A DNA stretch of 64,000 bases from an uncultured Bacilli bacterium. Lineage in GTDB: Bacteria > Bacillota_I > Bacilli_A > RF39 > UBA660. Below, in pieces: positions 17,579 through 25,879 of this stretch. The notes under the pieces were generated by a model, which saw only the letters and a program-made list of their open reading frames with translations, did no database searches and was not told the DNA's origin. The translations under genes were made by a program, and so were the position numbers. Positions within the stretch are counted from its first letter, which is position 1; each line of letters opens with the position of its first letter. The stretch is from positions 62,001-126,000 of the forward strand of contig CAKPKR010000001.1 in NCBI GenBank assembly GCA_934167465.1, given 5' to 3'.

Positions 17579-17944
17579 AAAAAAAAATAATATTTTATAA
17601 GCCATGTTCTGTTCCTATTGCTAGGCGACAAACATTTATCTACCTGTTTCCAGGTCCCATAAGAGATTCTTAATTCTCTCTTATTAGGTTCCCCTACCAT
17701 AATTTGGGTTTCTCACTCGCGGGGTTTACCACGTTCCACTTCCATCATTTCTGATTTCTTCGTCACTTTGGCACTTTTACACCTAATCTAACCATATATT
17801 TCTACTTAGGTTATTTCGGAGCCGTTCTAAATTAGACCTTAGGTTATTAATTCCCTAAGCACGAACACTACAATCATCACAGATTGTGTGAGCATGGACT
17901 TTCCTCTACATTACTTTGAATGCAGCGTTTGTCAAAATATTATT
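17579..17944 (-). ncRNA. rnpB: RNase P RNA, B type
   Basis: Conserved core GAGGAAAGTCCATGCTC lies near 17905 and the 3' signature ACAGAACATGGCTTATA near 17600. The outer helix P1 is visible: AATAATATTTT (17944-17934) pairs perfectly with AAAATATTATT (17596-17586). About eight to ten T follow immediately, so P1 doubles as the intrinsic terminator stem. RNase P RNA is the ribozyme that trims tRNA 5' ends. The 5' strand of P1 includes the stop codon of gpsB, so the two genes overlap by about five bases. Confidence 0.95.
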
Positions 17945-18263
17945 CTTTTCCATATATAATTTTTTCTAATCTTGATATTCTTCTTAGAACATCAGCAGTT
18001 GATGTTGAATCATCATTGTTCTCTCTTAGAACTTCTATTTTAGTTCTAAGATTTCTAATTTCTTGTTTCAATTTAATGTTTTCATCAATCAAATCTTTTT
18101 TATCATTTTCAATTTCATTTATAATGTTTGCAAATTCTTCATAATCTCTTATAATTGCATCCAAAAATTTATCTACTTCTTGTGGTCTATAACCTCTAGT
18201 ATCAATTTTAAATTCTTTTTCTAAAATGTCTTTACCTGTAAGTAAGATTCTATCTTGAAACAT
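17940..18263 (-). CDS. gpsB: Cell division protein GpsB (DivIVA family)
   Basis: 107 residues. The N-terminal part has the DivIVA/GpsB membrane-binding motif TRGYRPQEVDKFLD followed by a coiled coil (about 35-80) and a short C-terminal domain (VLRRISRLEKIIYG). GpsB coordinates septal and peripheral wall synthesis and binds class A PBPs; ponA lies nearby on the other strand, as in Bacillus. A TTGACA-like element at 18312-18317 could be its -35 box. Its stop codon lies within helix P1 of rnpB. Confidence 0.9.
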   Translation of the reverse strand: MFQDRILLTGKDILEKEFKIDTRGYRPQEVDKFLDAIIRDYEEFANIINEIENDKKDLIDENIKLKQEIRNLRTKIEVLRENNDDSTSTADVLRRISRLEKIIYGKE

Positions 18264-18323
18264 TATATTACCTCACAATCTCAGTAATATTTTCTCAAAA
18301 AAAACGAATTTTGTCAATCCGTT

Positions 18324-18425
18324 TTAATACTTTTTAAGTGTTCCAATAAATGTTGCTTTTTTGATATATTTGATATCATCTAACATATCTTCAAACATCT
18401 CATTTAAAACATTATAATTTTTCAA
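18324..18425 (-). CDS. Small protein of 33 residues between gpsB and recU
   Basis: TTG start at 18425 with a strong GAGGTGATC ribosome site. The product is MKNYNVLNEMFEDMLDD followed by a basic C-terminal half (IKYIKKATFIGTLKKY), with no membrane helix. The stop is followed by an AAAACG/CGTTTT hairpin with a T run, acting as its terminator. In Bacillus small yp-genes of unknown role lie in the same interval. Function unknown; the ribosome site, frame and terminator together make it credible. Confidence 0.55.
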   Translation of the reverse strand: MKNYNVLNEMFEDMLDDIKYIKKATFIGTLKKY

Positions 18426-18479
18426 GTTTGATCACCTCTTGACATTACTTTAACAGAAAAGAAATATGATTTGTTGATA

Positions 18480-18488
18480 TTCGACAAA
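18480..18488. promoter_or_regulatory. Candidate Spo0A box upstream of recU
   Basis: TTCGACAAA matches the Bacillus Spo0A box exactly. A spo0A gene is present in the window. It lies between the 33-residue gene and recU. A nine-base match alone is weak evidence. Confidence 0.35.
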
Positions 18489-18559
18489 ACTAGAAAAAAT
18501 TAGAACTTTGAATATAGTATTTTTTTAAAAAATATAGTATACTTATAATGGTGATATAT

Positions 18560-19132
18560 ATGAGATATCCTGGTGGTGTCACTCAAAGTATTAAAAATAA
18601 TATAAATTATGGTAATAGAGGAATGAATTTAGAAAGTGATTTAAATATTACTAATGAATATTATTTAAATAATGATATCGCTGTTATATACAAAAAGCCA
18701 ACACCTATCACTATAAATAGAGTTGATTATCCGTCTAGAAGAGATGCTGTCATTAAGGAAGCTCATTTTAAAATTCCTTCTACAACAGATTATAACGGAA
18801 TTTATAAAGGTAAATACATTGATTTTGAGGCTAAGGAAACTGCAAAAAAATCTTTTCCTTTAGCAAACATTCACAAACATCAAATTGAACATTTAAGAAA
18901 AATTATTAATCATGGTGGTATTGGTTTTATTATAGTAAGTTTTACTAAAGAAAATAAAATATTTTTACTAAATGGAACTAGTTTTTTTAATTTCATTGAT
19001 AATAATGATAAAAAATCTATTCCTATATCTTATTTTGAAGAATATGGTTATATCATAAATTATAATTTTAATCCTAGATTGGATTATTTAAAAATTATAA
19101 ATAAAATATATTTTGAAGGAGAGAATGTATGA
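18560..19132 (+). CDS. recU: Holliday junction resolvase RecU
   Basis: 190 residues from the ATG at 18560, chosen because GGTGAT stands six bases upstream; an ATG at 18548 lies within a TATAAT-like element. The RecU opening NRGMNLESDLNITNEYY and the nuclease core (YNGIYKGKYIDFEAKET, FPLANIHKHQIEHL) are clear, with catalytic Asp/Glu/Lys in IDFEAK. RecU cuts Holliday junctions and, with ponA, forms a conserved Bacillus operon; the stop TGA overlaps the ponA ATG by four bases. Confidence 0.93.
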   Translation: MRYPGGVTQSIKNNINYGNRGMNLESDLNITNEYYLNNDIAVIYKKPTPITINRVDYPSRRDAVIKEAHFKIPSTTDYNGIYKGKYIDFEAKETAKKSFPLANIHKHQIEHLRKIINHGGIGFIIVSFTKENKIFLLNGTSFFNFIDNNDKKSIPISYFEEYGYIINYNFNPRLDYLKIINKIYFEGENV

Positions 19133-22029
19133 AAAAGTTTTTTAAAGATAAAGACAATATAGTAATATTAGCAGTTAGTTTAGTAGCGTTTATCGCAGGA
19201 ATCCTAAGTATTGGATTTGTTAAGTCACTTTTAATTATTGGTTTAGCAGATTTAATATTCTTCCTTCCTAATCTAAAAAAGAGAAAGAAAACTAGTAAAC
19301 CTAAAGATAAAAAAACTACTAAAAAACAAAAGAAAAAAGTTATTCAAATCATATTAATCATTTTTATAATCGGAATATCTTTATGTATAATTGGAGGCAT
19401 TGCTTTTTGTTCTTACATTGTAAGTCATGCGCCAAAATTCAATCCAAATGAGTTGTATGCTAAAGACTCAAGTATTTTATATGATGTAAATGGTAATATA
19501 ATGGCTAAATTAGGTGCTGAAAAAAGAACTAAAATTTCTTTTGATGAGTTACCTGAAGTTTTAGTCGATGCAATCATAGCTACTGAAGATTCTAACTTTT
19601 TCGAACACAACGGATTTGATTTACCTCGTTTCTTAAAAGCTAGTGCAACTCAAGTTTTATCTGGAGGAACAAGTGGTGGTGGTGCTTCTACCTTAACAAT
19701 GCAAATTGTAAAAAATACTTATACTTCTACTGAATCTCATGGTATTGATGGTATTATAAGAAAATTTACTGATATTTATATGGCTATTTTCCAAGTAGAA
19801 AAAAAATATTCAAAAAAAGAAATTCTTGAGTTCTATGTAAACACTTACAACTTAGGTAGTGGTGCTTATGGTGTTGAACAAGCAAGTCAAACATACTTTG
19901 GAAAATCTGCTAAAGATTTAAATTTAGCTGAAGCTGCTTTAATTGCTGGATTATTCCAAGCACCATCTGCTTACAATCCTTATACAAATCCAGATCTTGC
20001 CGAACAAAGAAGAAATACAGTTTTATATTTAATGAAACGACACGACTATATTACTGATGAAGAGTATAAAATTGCTAAAGCGGTTACTGTTGAAAAAATG
20101 TTAAGTAATAATGAGGTTAAAAGTGGAAATGAATGGCAAGCATTTATTGATACTGTCGTAGCTGAAGTTATTAAAAATACTAAAAGTTCTGAACATCCTA
20201 ATGGCCTAGATCCAGCTAATGTTCCAATGGAAATATATACTACAATGGATCCTGATAAACAAAGCCTAATAAATGGAATTATGAATGGAGAGACTTATAA
20301 ATGGCCAAATCCTGTTGCTGAAGCAGGTATTGCTGTTACTGATGTAAAAACTGGTGCAATTGTAGCTGTTGGTGCTGGCCGTGATAAAAATAAAAAAGGT
20401 GAAAGAACTTTAAACACTGCCACTCAAAACACAAAACAAATCGGTTCTACTTCAAAACCTTTATTTGACTATGGTCCAGGTATTGAATATGAGAACTGGT
20501 CAACTTACACACTATATGCTGATGAGCCTCATGCTTATTCAACTGGAGTTGGTGTCAGCAACTGGGATAGAGGATATAATGGATTAATGACTATGAGAAC
20601 TGCCTTAGGTCAATCAAGAAATATTCCAGCTTTAAAAGCTTTCCAAGCAAATAAAAATTCTAATATTCAAAAATTCACAAAAAGTGTGGGATTACATCCT
20701 GATATTGAAGGAAACATTATCCATGAAGCTCATGCCATTGGTGGTTATACCGGTGAAACCCCCCTTACTATGGCAGCAGCTTATGCCGCATTTAGTAATG
20801 GTGGATATTATATTGAACCATATAGTTATACAAAAATAGTATTTAAAGATAGTGGTGAAACTATCGAAACAAAACCTAAAAAAGAAAGAGTAATGAGTGA
20901 AGAAACTGCTTATATGATGACATCATTATTACAAAGTTCAGCTCAAATGGGGTTATATAGTAATTATAATATTGGTGGTGCTACTTACGGTGCTAAAACA
21001 GGTACTTCAAATTTCGATGATGCAACTATTGCTGCTTGGAAATTTGGACCAGACGCTGTTAATGATTTATGGGTAACAGGAATATCTCCTGATTATGCAA
21101 TATCTGTTTGGTATGGATACTTAAAAATTAATAAAGACTATGTAAGTAACTCTTATACTGGAAACCATAGATCGCTATTCCAAGCAGTAGCTCGTGGGGT
21201 ATTTAAACAAGGAAGCAACTGGACTAAACCGGATGGAGTTGTAGAAGTTGAAGTTGAATATGAAACATGGCCTGCTAAATTACCTAGTGAATATACTCCT
21301 GATAATTTAAAAGTTACCGAATTATTTAAAAAAGGAACTGAACCTACTGAAGTATCAGACAGATTCAGCAAGTTACCTAGTGTTACTGATTTAAAAGGAA
21401 CTGTAAAAGATAATAAATTAACTCTTACTTGGACTGGAATTAAACCTAGTGCTATTGATGACACAAAAATTAATGAATTATTTACTTCTTTATTCCAAGA
21501 TGAGGGATATAGAAATAATGCAATTCAAGCAAGAAAAAATTATAATAATGCTAATATCGGAAATTTAGTTTATAAAGTATATTCTAAAGATTCTAGTGGA
21601 AATTTAAGTTTAATTAAAGAAACAAGTGATACTACACTTACAATAGATGTTACGTCTAGTTCGCCAACAAAATATGTTGTAATTGCTAGTTATACAATAT
21701 TAACTGCAAATGCAAGTGATGGTGTAGAAGTAAATGTAACTCTTAATAGTGTAAAACCTAATGTAACTGTTACATTAAAAAGTGATACTACTCAGTTAGC
21801 AGTTGGAGAAACATATACAAAACCAACTGATTATTCAAGTATTTTTACAGTTTTAGATGGAACTATAGATGTTACTAAAAAAGCAACAATTACAGAAAAA
21901 TATAGTAAAAATGGTAGTGAAGTAACAACTATAAATACTACTAGTGCTGGGGAATACAAAATAACTTACACAATTGTTTATAATGGTGTTACTACAACAA
22001 AAAGTAGAACCCTTAAAATAACAGAATAA
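19129..22029 (+). CDS. ponA: Class A penicillin-binding protein 1A
   Basis: 966 residues. Two N-terminal hydrophobic stretches (about 8-45 and 72-100; the second is the likely anchor), GT51 glycosyltransferase with ATEDSNFFEHNGFD at about 149-162, and transpeptidase with STSK near 439-442, SRN near 495 and KTGT near 622. The C-terminal 250 residues contain a fibronectin type III-like segment and an Ig-like repeat ending in TTTKSRTLKITE. It polymerises and crosslinks peptidoglycan at the outer membrane face. Presence of a bifunctional PBP shows the organism keeps a cell wall, unlike true mycoplasmas. Confidence 0.95.
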   Translation: MKKFFKDKDNIVILAVSLVAFIAGILSIGFVKSLLIIGLADLIFFLPNLKKRKKTSKPKDKKTTKKQKKKVIQIILIIFIIGISLCIIGGIAFCSYIVSHAPKFNPNELYAKDSSILYDVNGNIMAKLGAEKRTKISFDELPEVLVDAIIATEDSNFFEHNGFDLPRFLKASATQVLSGGTSGGGASTLTMQIVKNTYTSTESHGIDGIIRKFTDIYMAIFQVEKKYSKKEILEFYVNTYNLGSGAYGVEQASQTYFGKSAKDLNLAEAALIAGLFQAPSAYNPYTNPDLAEQRRNTVLYLMKRHDYITDEEYKIAKAVTVEKMLSNNEVKSGNEWQAFIDTVVAEVIKNTKSSEHPNGLDPANVPMEIYTTMDPDKQSLINGIMNGETYKWPNPVAEAGIAVTDVKTGAIVAVGAGRDKNKKGERTLNTATQNTKQIGSTSKPLFDYGPGIEYENWSTYTLYADEPHAYSTGVGVSNWDRGYNGLMTMRTALGQSRNIPALKAFQANKNSNIQKFTKSVGLHPDIEGNIIHEAHAIGGYTGETPLTMAAAYAAFSNGGYYIEPYSYTKIVFKDSGETIETKPKKERVMSEETAYMMTSLLQSSAQMGLYSNYNIGGATYGAKTGTSNFDDATIAAWKFGPDAVNDLWVTGISPDYAISVWYGYLKINKDYVSNSYTGNHRSLFQAVARGVFKQGSNWTKPDGVVEVEVEYETWPAKLPSEYTPDNLKVTELFKKGTEPTEVSDRFSKLPSVTDLKGTVKDNKLTLTWTGIKPSAIDDTKINELFTSLFQDEGYRNNAIQARKNYNNANIGNLVYKVYSKDSSGNLSLIKETSDTTLTIDVTSSSPTKYVVIASYTILTANASDGVEVNVTLNSVKPNVTVTLKSDTTQLAVGETYTKPTDYSSIFTVLDGTIDVTKKATITEKYSKNGSEVTTINTTSAGEYKITYTIVYNGVTTTKSRTLKITE

Positions 22030-22056
22030 AAGTGAAGAAATAATTCTTCACTTTTT
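22028..22056. terminator. Bidirectional terminator between ponA and nth
   Basis: GTGAAGAA (22032-22039) and TTCTTCAC (22044-22051) with T tracts on both sides serve the convergent genes. Confidence 0.85.
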
Positions 22057-22644
22057 GCATATATTTTTTAATTTACAATTAGTACAATCAGGATTTATTG
22101 CTTTACAATAATATCTGCCAAACAATACTAATTGATGATGAGTTTTATTTAATCTATCTTTCGGTATTTTTTTATATAATTCTTTTTCAATTTTTAATAC
22201 ATCTTTTGTCTTAACTAATCCTAATCTGTTAGCAACCCTAGTAATATGAGTATCGACAGCTATATATGGTTCATTATATAAAGTACTTAAAACTAGATTA
22301 GTTGTTTTTCTGCCAACCCCTGGTAATGATTCTAAATATTTTCTATCATTTGGAACATAACCAATTTCTAGTATTTTTTTAGATATTTCAATTATATTAC
22401 TCGCTTTTTTATTAAAAGTCCCAATTGGTCTTATTATATTTTTAATATCATTAATATCGGCTTCACTTAATTTTTTTAGTGAATCATATTTCTTAAATAA
22501 AATATTTGTTACTTCATTAACTCTTTTATCAGTTGTTTGTGCTGATAACATCACAGCTATTAGAAGCTCATAATCTAAATTATAATTTAATTCACATTTT
22601 GGATTAGGTATTAATTCATCTAAATATTCAAATATTTTATTCAT
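22048..22644 (-). CDS. nth: Endonuclease III
   Basis: 198 residues. Helix-hairpin-helix LPGVGRKTTN with the catalytic Lys, catalytic Asp in AVDTHITRVANR, and a C-terminal iron-sulfur motif C-x6-C-x2-C-x5-C (CKAINPDCTNCKLKNIC). It is a DNA glycosylase/AP lyase for oxidised pyrimidines. The ATG overlaps the end of dnaD (ATGAATAA), the usual coupled dnaD-nth order; a TTG six bases upstream is an alternative start. Confidence 0.95.
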   Translation of the reverse strand: MNKIFEYLDELIPNPKCELNYNLDYELLIAVMLSAQTTDKRVNEVTNILFKKYDSLKKLSEADINDIKNIIRPIGTFNKKASNIIEISKKILEIGYVPNDRKYLESLPGVGRKTTNLVLSTLYNEPYIAVDTHITRVANRLGLVKTKDVLKIEKELYKKIPKDRLNKTHHQLVLFGRYYCKAINPDCTNCKLKNICKK

Positions 22645-23275
22645 CTTCAAGCCAGTTATAATCTAATAGTTCTTTCTTTTCAGATTTTCTATTTTTAAAT
22701 TCTGTGTCATTTTTTATTTTATCTTCTCTTGATTTAATACCTTTTTTATTCCATTCAAATAATATTTTATCAATATAATTCAATTTATAAACACCATTAT
22801 ATACAGCCTCATCTAAAGCCATTAGTATTAATTCATCAGAATAGTTTAAATCTTGCCAACCACCTATAATTGCATATTCCATAGGTGATAAAGTTCTACC
22901 AAATTTTTCTTCAAATTTATCATAAATTGTGCTTGGTTTTTCTTCTTCTTTTTCACTTATAATTAAATGTGACAATTTAATATATAATTCATCTAGATTT
23001 ATATTTTCAGTAATAATTCCGTCTATCTTTTTATTATCTAACTTTAATATATCTTTCGTTATTAATGATTCAAATAGATTCATTACTTCCTCTAAATTGA
23101 ATTCCAATTCAGAAGATATTTTTTTGGGATTAAATGTTACATCACGATCATTAATTATATATATTAGTAATATTAATTCATCAGATGTTAGTTTTAATTT
23201 TTTATAGTTAGATAATAATAATTTAGGAACTAGCAAATCATTATTTTTAATTATATTAATTACTTTTTCTTTCAT
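22637..23275 (-). CDS. dnaD: DnaD-family primosome protein
   Basis: 212 residues from the ATG at 23275, which has AGGTG correctly spaced. N-terminal winged-helix part (about 1-95, with LTSDELILLIYIIND) and C-terminal DnaD domain (about 115-190, YDKFEEKFGRTLSPMEYAII, DELILMALDEAVYNG, YIDKILFEWNKKGI). DnaD takes part in primosome assembly and replication initiation in Firmicutes. It overlaps both neighbours, so cca-like, dnaD and nth are translationally linked. Confidence 0.9.
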   Translation of the reverse strand: MKEKVINIIKNNDLLVPKLLLSNYKKLKLTSDELILLIYIINDRDVTFNPKKISSELEFNLEEVMNLFESLITKDILKLDNKKIDGIITENINLDELYIKLSHLIISEKEEEKPSTIYDKFEEKFGRTLSPMEYAIIGGWQDLNYSDELILMALDEAVYNGVYKLNYIDKILFEWNKKGIKSREDKIKNDTEFKNRKSEKKELLDYNWLEDE

Positions 23276-23891
23276 ATACATCACCTATAAGTTCATAAAT
23301 TAATTCTTTATTCTTTGATTTATTTATTTCCTTTTCGATTCTTTTATTACTAATTGTTTTTAATAATTCTTTGTTTTTATTAATACTTTCTATTATATCA
23401 TCATTTAAAGAAAAATTTAAGTCTATTTTAAATCTTAGTGCTCTTATTATTCTTAATGGATCTTCTTTAAAACTGATATTTGCATTTTTAATAGTTCTAA
23501 TTATTTTATTATCTAAGTCATCTATAGCATTTAATTTATCTATATAGTTTCCATTTAAATCAATACATAATGTATTGATTATAAAATCTCTTCTTTTTAA
23601 ATCTTCTTCCAAAGTACTAACATATTCGATTTCAGGAAATCTATTTTTATTATAAATATCTCTTCTATACGTAGTTATTTCAAATTTATCTTCTATCATT
23701 AATGAACCATATCCACTATCTTTAGTAACTTTAAAATTTTTTTTAATAATGTCTGGTGGCATATTAGTACATATATCAATATCATAACTTGTAATATTCA
23801 AATATTTATCTCTTGGATAACCACCAACTATATAAGCTTCGTAGCCTAACATGTTTATTTTTTTCAATATCTTTAAAGCTTCTTCGTACAT
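23256..23891 (-). CDS. Short CCA-adding / poly(A) polymerase-type nucleotidyltransferase
   Basis: 211 residues from the ATG at 23891 (AGGTGGTGATT upstream). Head domain motifs VGGYPRDKYL and DIDICTN (two metal-binding Asp), RRDFIINTL and the neck motif DPLRIIRALRF are all present. The usual body and tail domains, which bring Bacillus-type enzymes to about 400 residues, are missing: the protein stops about 70 residues after the neck motif and dnaD begins inside its end. It may be a minimal tRNA nucleotidyltransferase or a truncated one. No frame of the following DNA restores the missing domains since dnaD occupies it. Confidence 0.75.
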   Translation of the reverse strand: MYEEALKILKKINMLGYEAYIVGGYPRDKYLNITSYDIDICTNMPPDIIKKNFKVTKDSGYGSLMIEDKFEITTYRRDIYNKNRFPEIEYVSTLEEDLKRRDFIINTLCIDLNGNYIDKLNAIDDLDNKIIRTIKNANISFKEDPLRIIRALRFKIDLNFSLNDDIIESINKNKELLKTISNKRIEKEINKSKNKELIYELIGDVYERKSN

Positions 23892-24009
23892 ATAATCACC
23901 ACCTATATAATAGCACATTTCTATTTTTTTATAAATAATTTAGTTTATTAAACATTCTTTTTTTTTATTCTAGAATATATAATACTAGATAGTAATGAGA
24001 GGTGATTTT

Positions 24010-24354
24010 ATGAAAAATTTTGTTCCTGATCTTCTTATAGGGTTATTAAGTATTAGTATGGTTTTCAGTATTATCTTAATGGCTTTGGTTCAAAAACTAA
24101 AATCATTTAAATGTATAACAAAATCATGTCATGTAATGATTATGAATATTTGTTTAGCATTTATGTTAGGAATACCCTTTTGTATTACATTTTACGATAT
24201 TAAATGGACTGATGGTTGTTGGGTAGCCCTATTTAGTTTTATTGGCGCTTCAGCTATTTATACTGCTCTTAAAAAGCAAAATCTTATTAACTACAATCCA
24301 ACATCAATAGATGACAACATAACTATTTCTAAAAAAAATGAAATTAAAAGGTAA
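24010..24354 (+). CDS. Small holin-like membrane protein
   Basis: 114 residues from the ATG at 24010 with a GAGAGGTGAT ribosome site. Three or four hydrophobic segments (about 6-28, 45-63 and 72-95) and a hydrophilic, charged tail. The segment DGCWVALFSFIGASAIYTALK resembles the last helix of phage-type holins. It lies two bases before an M23-type wall hydrolase that lacks a signal peptide, so a holin/endolysin-like pair is inferred. An alternative is a membrane partner of unknown role. Confidence 0.45.
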   Translation: MKNFVPDLLIGLLSISMVFSIILMALVQKLKSFKCITKSCHVMIMNICLAFMLGIPFCITFYDIKWTDGCWVALFSFIGASAIYTALKKQNLINYNPTSIDDNITISKKNEIKR

Positions 24355-24356
24355 TT

Positions 24357-25259
24357 ATGACATATCTAGGCAGCGAAAGAATATTAACTAATAGTTTTTC
24401 TAATCATATAAGTGCGGAAGATTATGCAGGAGATCATTTATCTGATGTATCTATAAATAGTACTTGCAAAGTTATTAATGTTATAAATAAATTCAAATCA
24501 CACGAAGACAGTATTAATTATAATGAATTTTTAAATAATCAAAATAATTGGCGTAGTGGTAATATATATAATTGTATTTCAATAACTGGTAAAGTTGTTC
24601 CAATGTATGGAGAAGAATTAGGTGGAAATCAAGTTCATTTAGAAACAATTTATAATAATGAAACTTATATAATTAAATTATGTCATTTAAATGATGTTGT
24701 AGTTAATATAGGTGATATTATATATCCAAATCAAGTATTAGGTCATCAAGGAAATACAGGTTTAGTTTTATCAAGTAAAAGTTTTAACGATTCTACTTAT
24801 GGTAGTCATGTCCATATTGAAATAACAGATTCTAGTGGTAATTTTATTAACCCTAGAGGATTTGCAGATGGAAGTATCAGTGGAAGTTACATATCTCAAA
24901 GCAATGAAATAAATAATGATGTTGATCAAATTAAAATTTTAGTTGATGTTATCAATATTAGAGAAAATTCTAGTACTGATAGTAATGATATCGGAAATGT
25001 TTATCTTGATGAAATATATGATGTTTTAGATGTAGTTGATAGTGATATTTATACTTGGTATAAGATTAAAACTAATACTAATGTCACTGGATATGTTGCA
25101 AGTAAAAAAGATGAAAGTTGGATTCAGTTTATAGGTAAAAAAATTATAGAAATTCCTACTAAAGATGACTATAAACTAATATTTACTTGTTCTAAAGAAG
25201 ATTATTACTATTTAAAATTATATGAAGGTGAATCTTTATATATCAAAAAGCAAGATTAA
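24357..25259 (+). CDS. M23 (LytM-like) peptidase with SH3 domain, no signal peptide
   Basis: 300 residues. LytM-like core at about 20-175: YAGDHLSDVSI (first zinc region, with an unusual H-x2-D spacing), LCHLNDVVVNIGDIIYPNQVLGHQGNTG, and YGSHVHIEI carrying the HxH zinc/catalytic pair. A bacterial SH3 domain follows (about 196-260, VDVINIRENSS to GYVASK). M23 enzymes cut peptide bridges in peptidoglycan. Lack of a signal peptide and pairing with the upstream membrane protein suggest phage-like export or a domesticated lysis cassette. Catalytic ability is uncertain because of the first motif. Confidence 0.75.
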   Translation: MTYLGSERILTNSFSNHISAEDYAGDHLSDVSINSTCKVINVINKFKSHEDSINYNEFLNNQNNWRSGNIYNCISITGKVVPMYGEELGGNQVHLETIYNNETYIIKLCHLNDVVVNIGDIIYPNQVLGHQGNTGLVLSSKSFNDSTYGSHVHIEITDSSGNFINPRGFADGSISGSYISQSNEINNDVDQIKILVDVINIRENSSTDSNDIGNVYLDEIYDVLDVVDSDIYTWYKIKTNTNVTGYVASKKDESWIQFIGKKIIEIPTKDDYKLIFTCSKEDYYYLKLYEGESLYIKKQD

Positions 25260-25270
25260 ATCTTGCTTTT
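25246..25270. terminator. Bidirectional terminator
   Basis: AAAAGCAAGAT (25246-25256) and ATCTTGCTTTT (25260-25270) serve the M23 gene on plus and the exported protein gene on minus. Confidence 0.85.
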
Positions 25271-25748
25271 AACTTACATAAAAGGCAAATCCTACGCCTT
25301 GATTAGAGACAGTAAATAAATTTTGCTCTGCAGTAGCTGTTATTGTTTCACAGGCTTTATTGCCACCTGTTACAGTATAGCATACATAAAATTTACCAGC
25401 TGTTTTAGTCTTTATTGTATTTCCATAAACGTACATATGAGTTGTGCTCCAATCTTGTCCAGAACCAGTATTAAGATAATAAAATTTACCATCTGTATCT
25501 TGTTTAAAATATTGAAGATAATTTCCTGAGTATACATAATATCCAATCCATTCTTGGATTTTTCCACTATTTCCTACTTTAGTATATAGTTCATTTAATG
25601 CACTTTCAACATTTGTAGCACTACCACTACTTGGGGTATATGATATTTCACTCGCCTTATATGTTGTTGCGGCATACATAGTTCCACTTATACATATAAT
25701 CATTGTAATTATTACCAAAAAAATTCTTTTTTTAATTATTTTTTTCAT
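25269..25748 (-). CDS. Small exported protein with shared N-terminal module (paralogue A)
   Basis: 159 residues. Signal peptide or anchor at 1-26 ending in YAATTYKA, then the module ISYTPSSG...VESALNELY (about 34-53), then a domain rich in Tyr, Gly and Thr with two cysteines (about 122 and 131). Closest relatives in the window are the products at 27226-27720 and 43185-43748, which share MKKIIK-RxFL, YAATTYKA and the ALNELY end of the module. Its promoter contains two palindromes and it is divergent from an Xre regulator, so it is probably repressible. Function unknown. Confidence 0.65.
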   Translation of the reverse strand: MKKIIKKRIFLVIITMIICISGTMYAATTYKASEISYTPSSGSATNVESALNELYTKVGNSGKIQEWIGYYVYSGNYLQYFKQDTDGKFYYLNTGSGQDWSTTHMYVYGNTIKTKTAGKFYVCYTVTGGNKACETITATAEQNLFTVSNQGVGFAFYVS

Positions 25749-25807
25749 TTATTTTCCTACCTTCCAAGCTAAATATGAATTTATTATATAAGCTATTATC
25801 TTATATA

Positions 25808-25836
25808 ATTTTACAACAAAATTGTTGTTAAGTCAA
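25808..25836 (-). promoter_or_regulatory. Operator-containing promoter of paralogue A
   Basis: Minus strand TTGACT (25836-25831), a 17 base spacer and TAAAAT (25813-25808). The spacer is filled by the palindrome at 25813-25828. Confidence 0.75.
25813..25828. promoter_or_regulatory. Operator 1 (ACAAC-N6-GTTGT)
   Basis: ACAACAAAATTGTTGT, with perfect seven-base arms, lies between the -35 and -10 boxes of the exported protein gene. Probably bound by the adjacent Xre protein. Confidence 0.6.
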
Positions 25837-25855
25837 TACAACTATATTGTTGTAT
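25836..25855. promoter_or_regulatory. Operator 2 (ATACAAC-N6-GTTGTAT)
   Basis: ATACAACTATATTGTTGTAT shares ACAAC-N6-GTTGT with operator 1; centres are 25 bases apart. It abuts the -35 box of paralogue A and lies about 25 bases before the Xre start, so it may also control the regulator. Confidence 0.6.
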
Positions 25856-25879
25856 GTTATCTTTAAATAGGTGATACAT

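Noticed and set aside
18560..19132. Mycoplasma-type code with TGA as Trp
   Set aside because: TGA ends recU, dus, the Alg14-like gene and others at overlaps with true starts, and Trp is TGG in all core genes examined.
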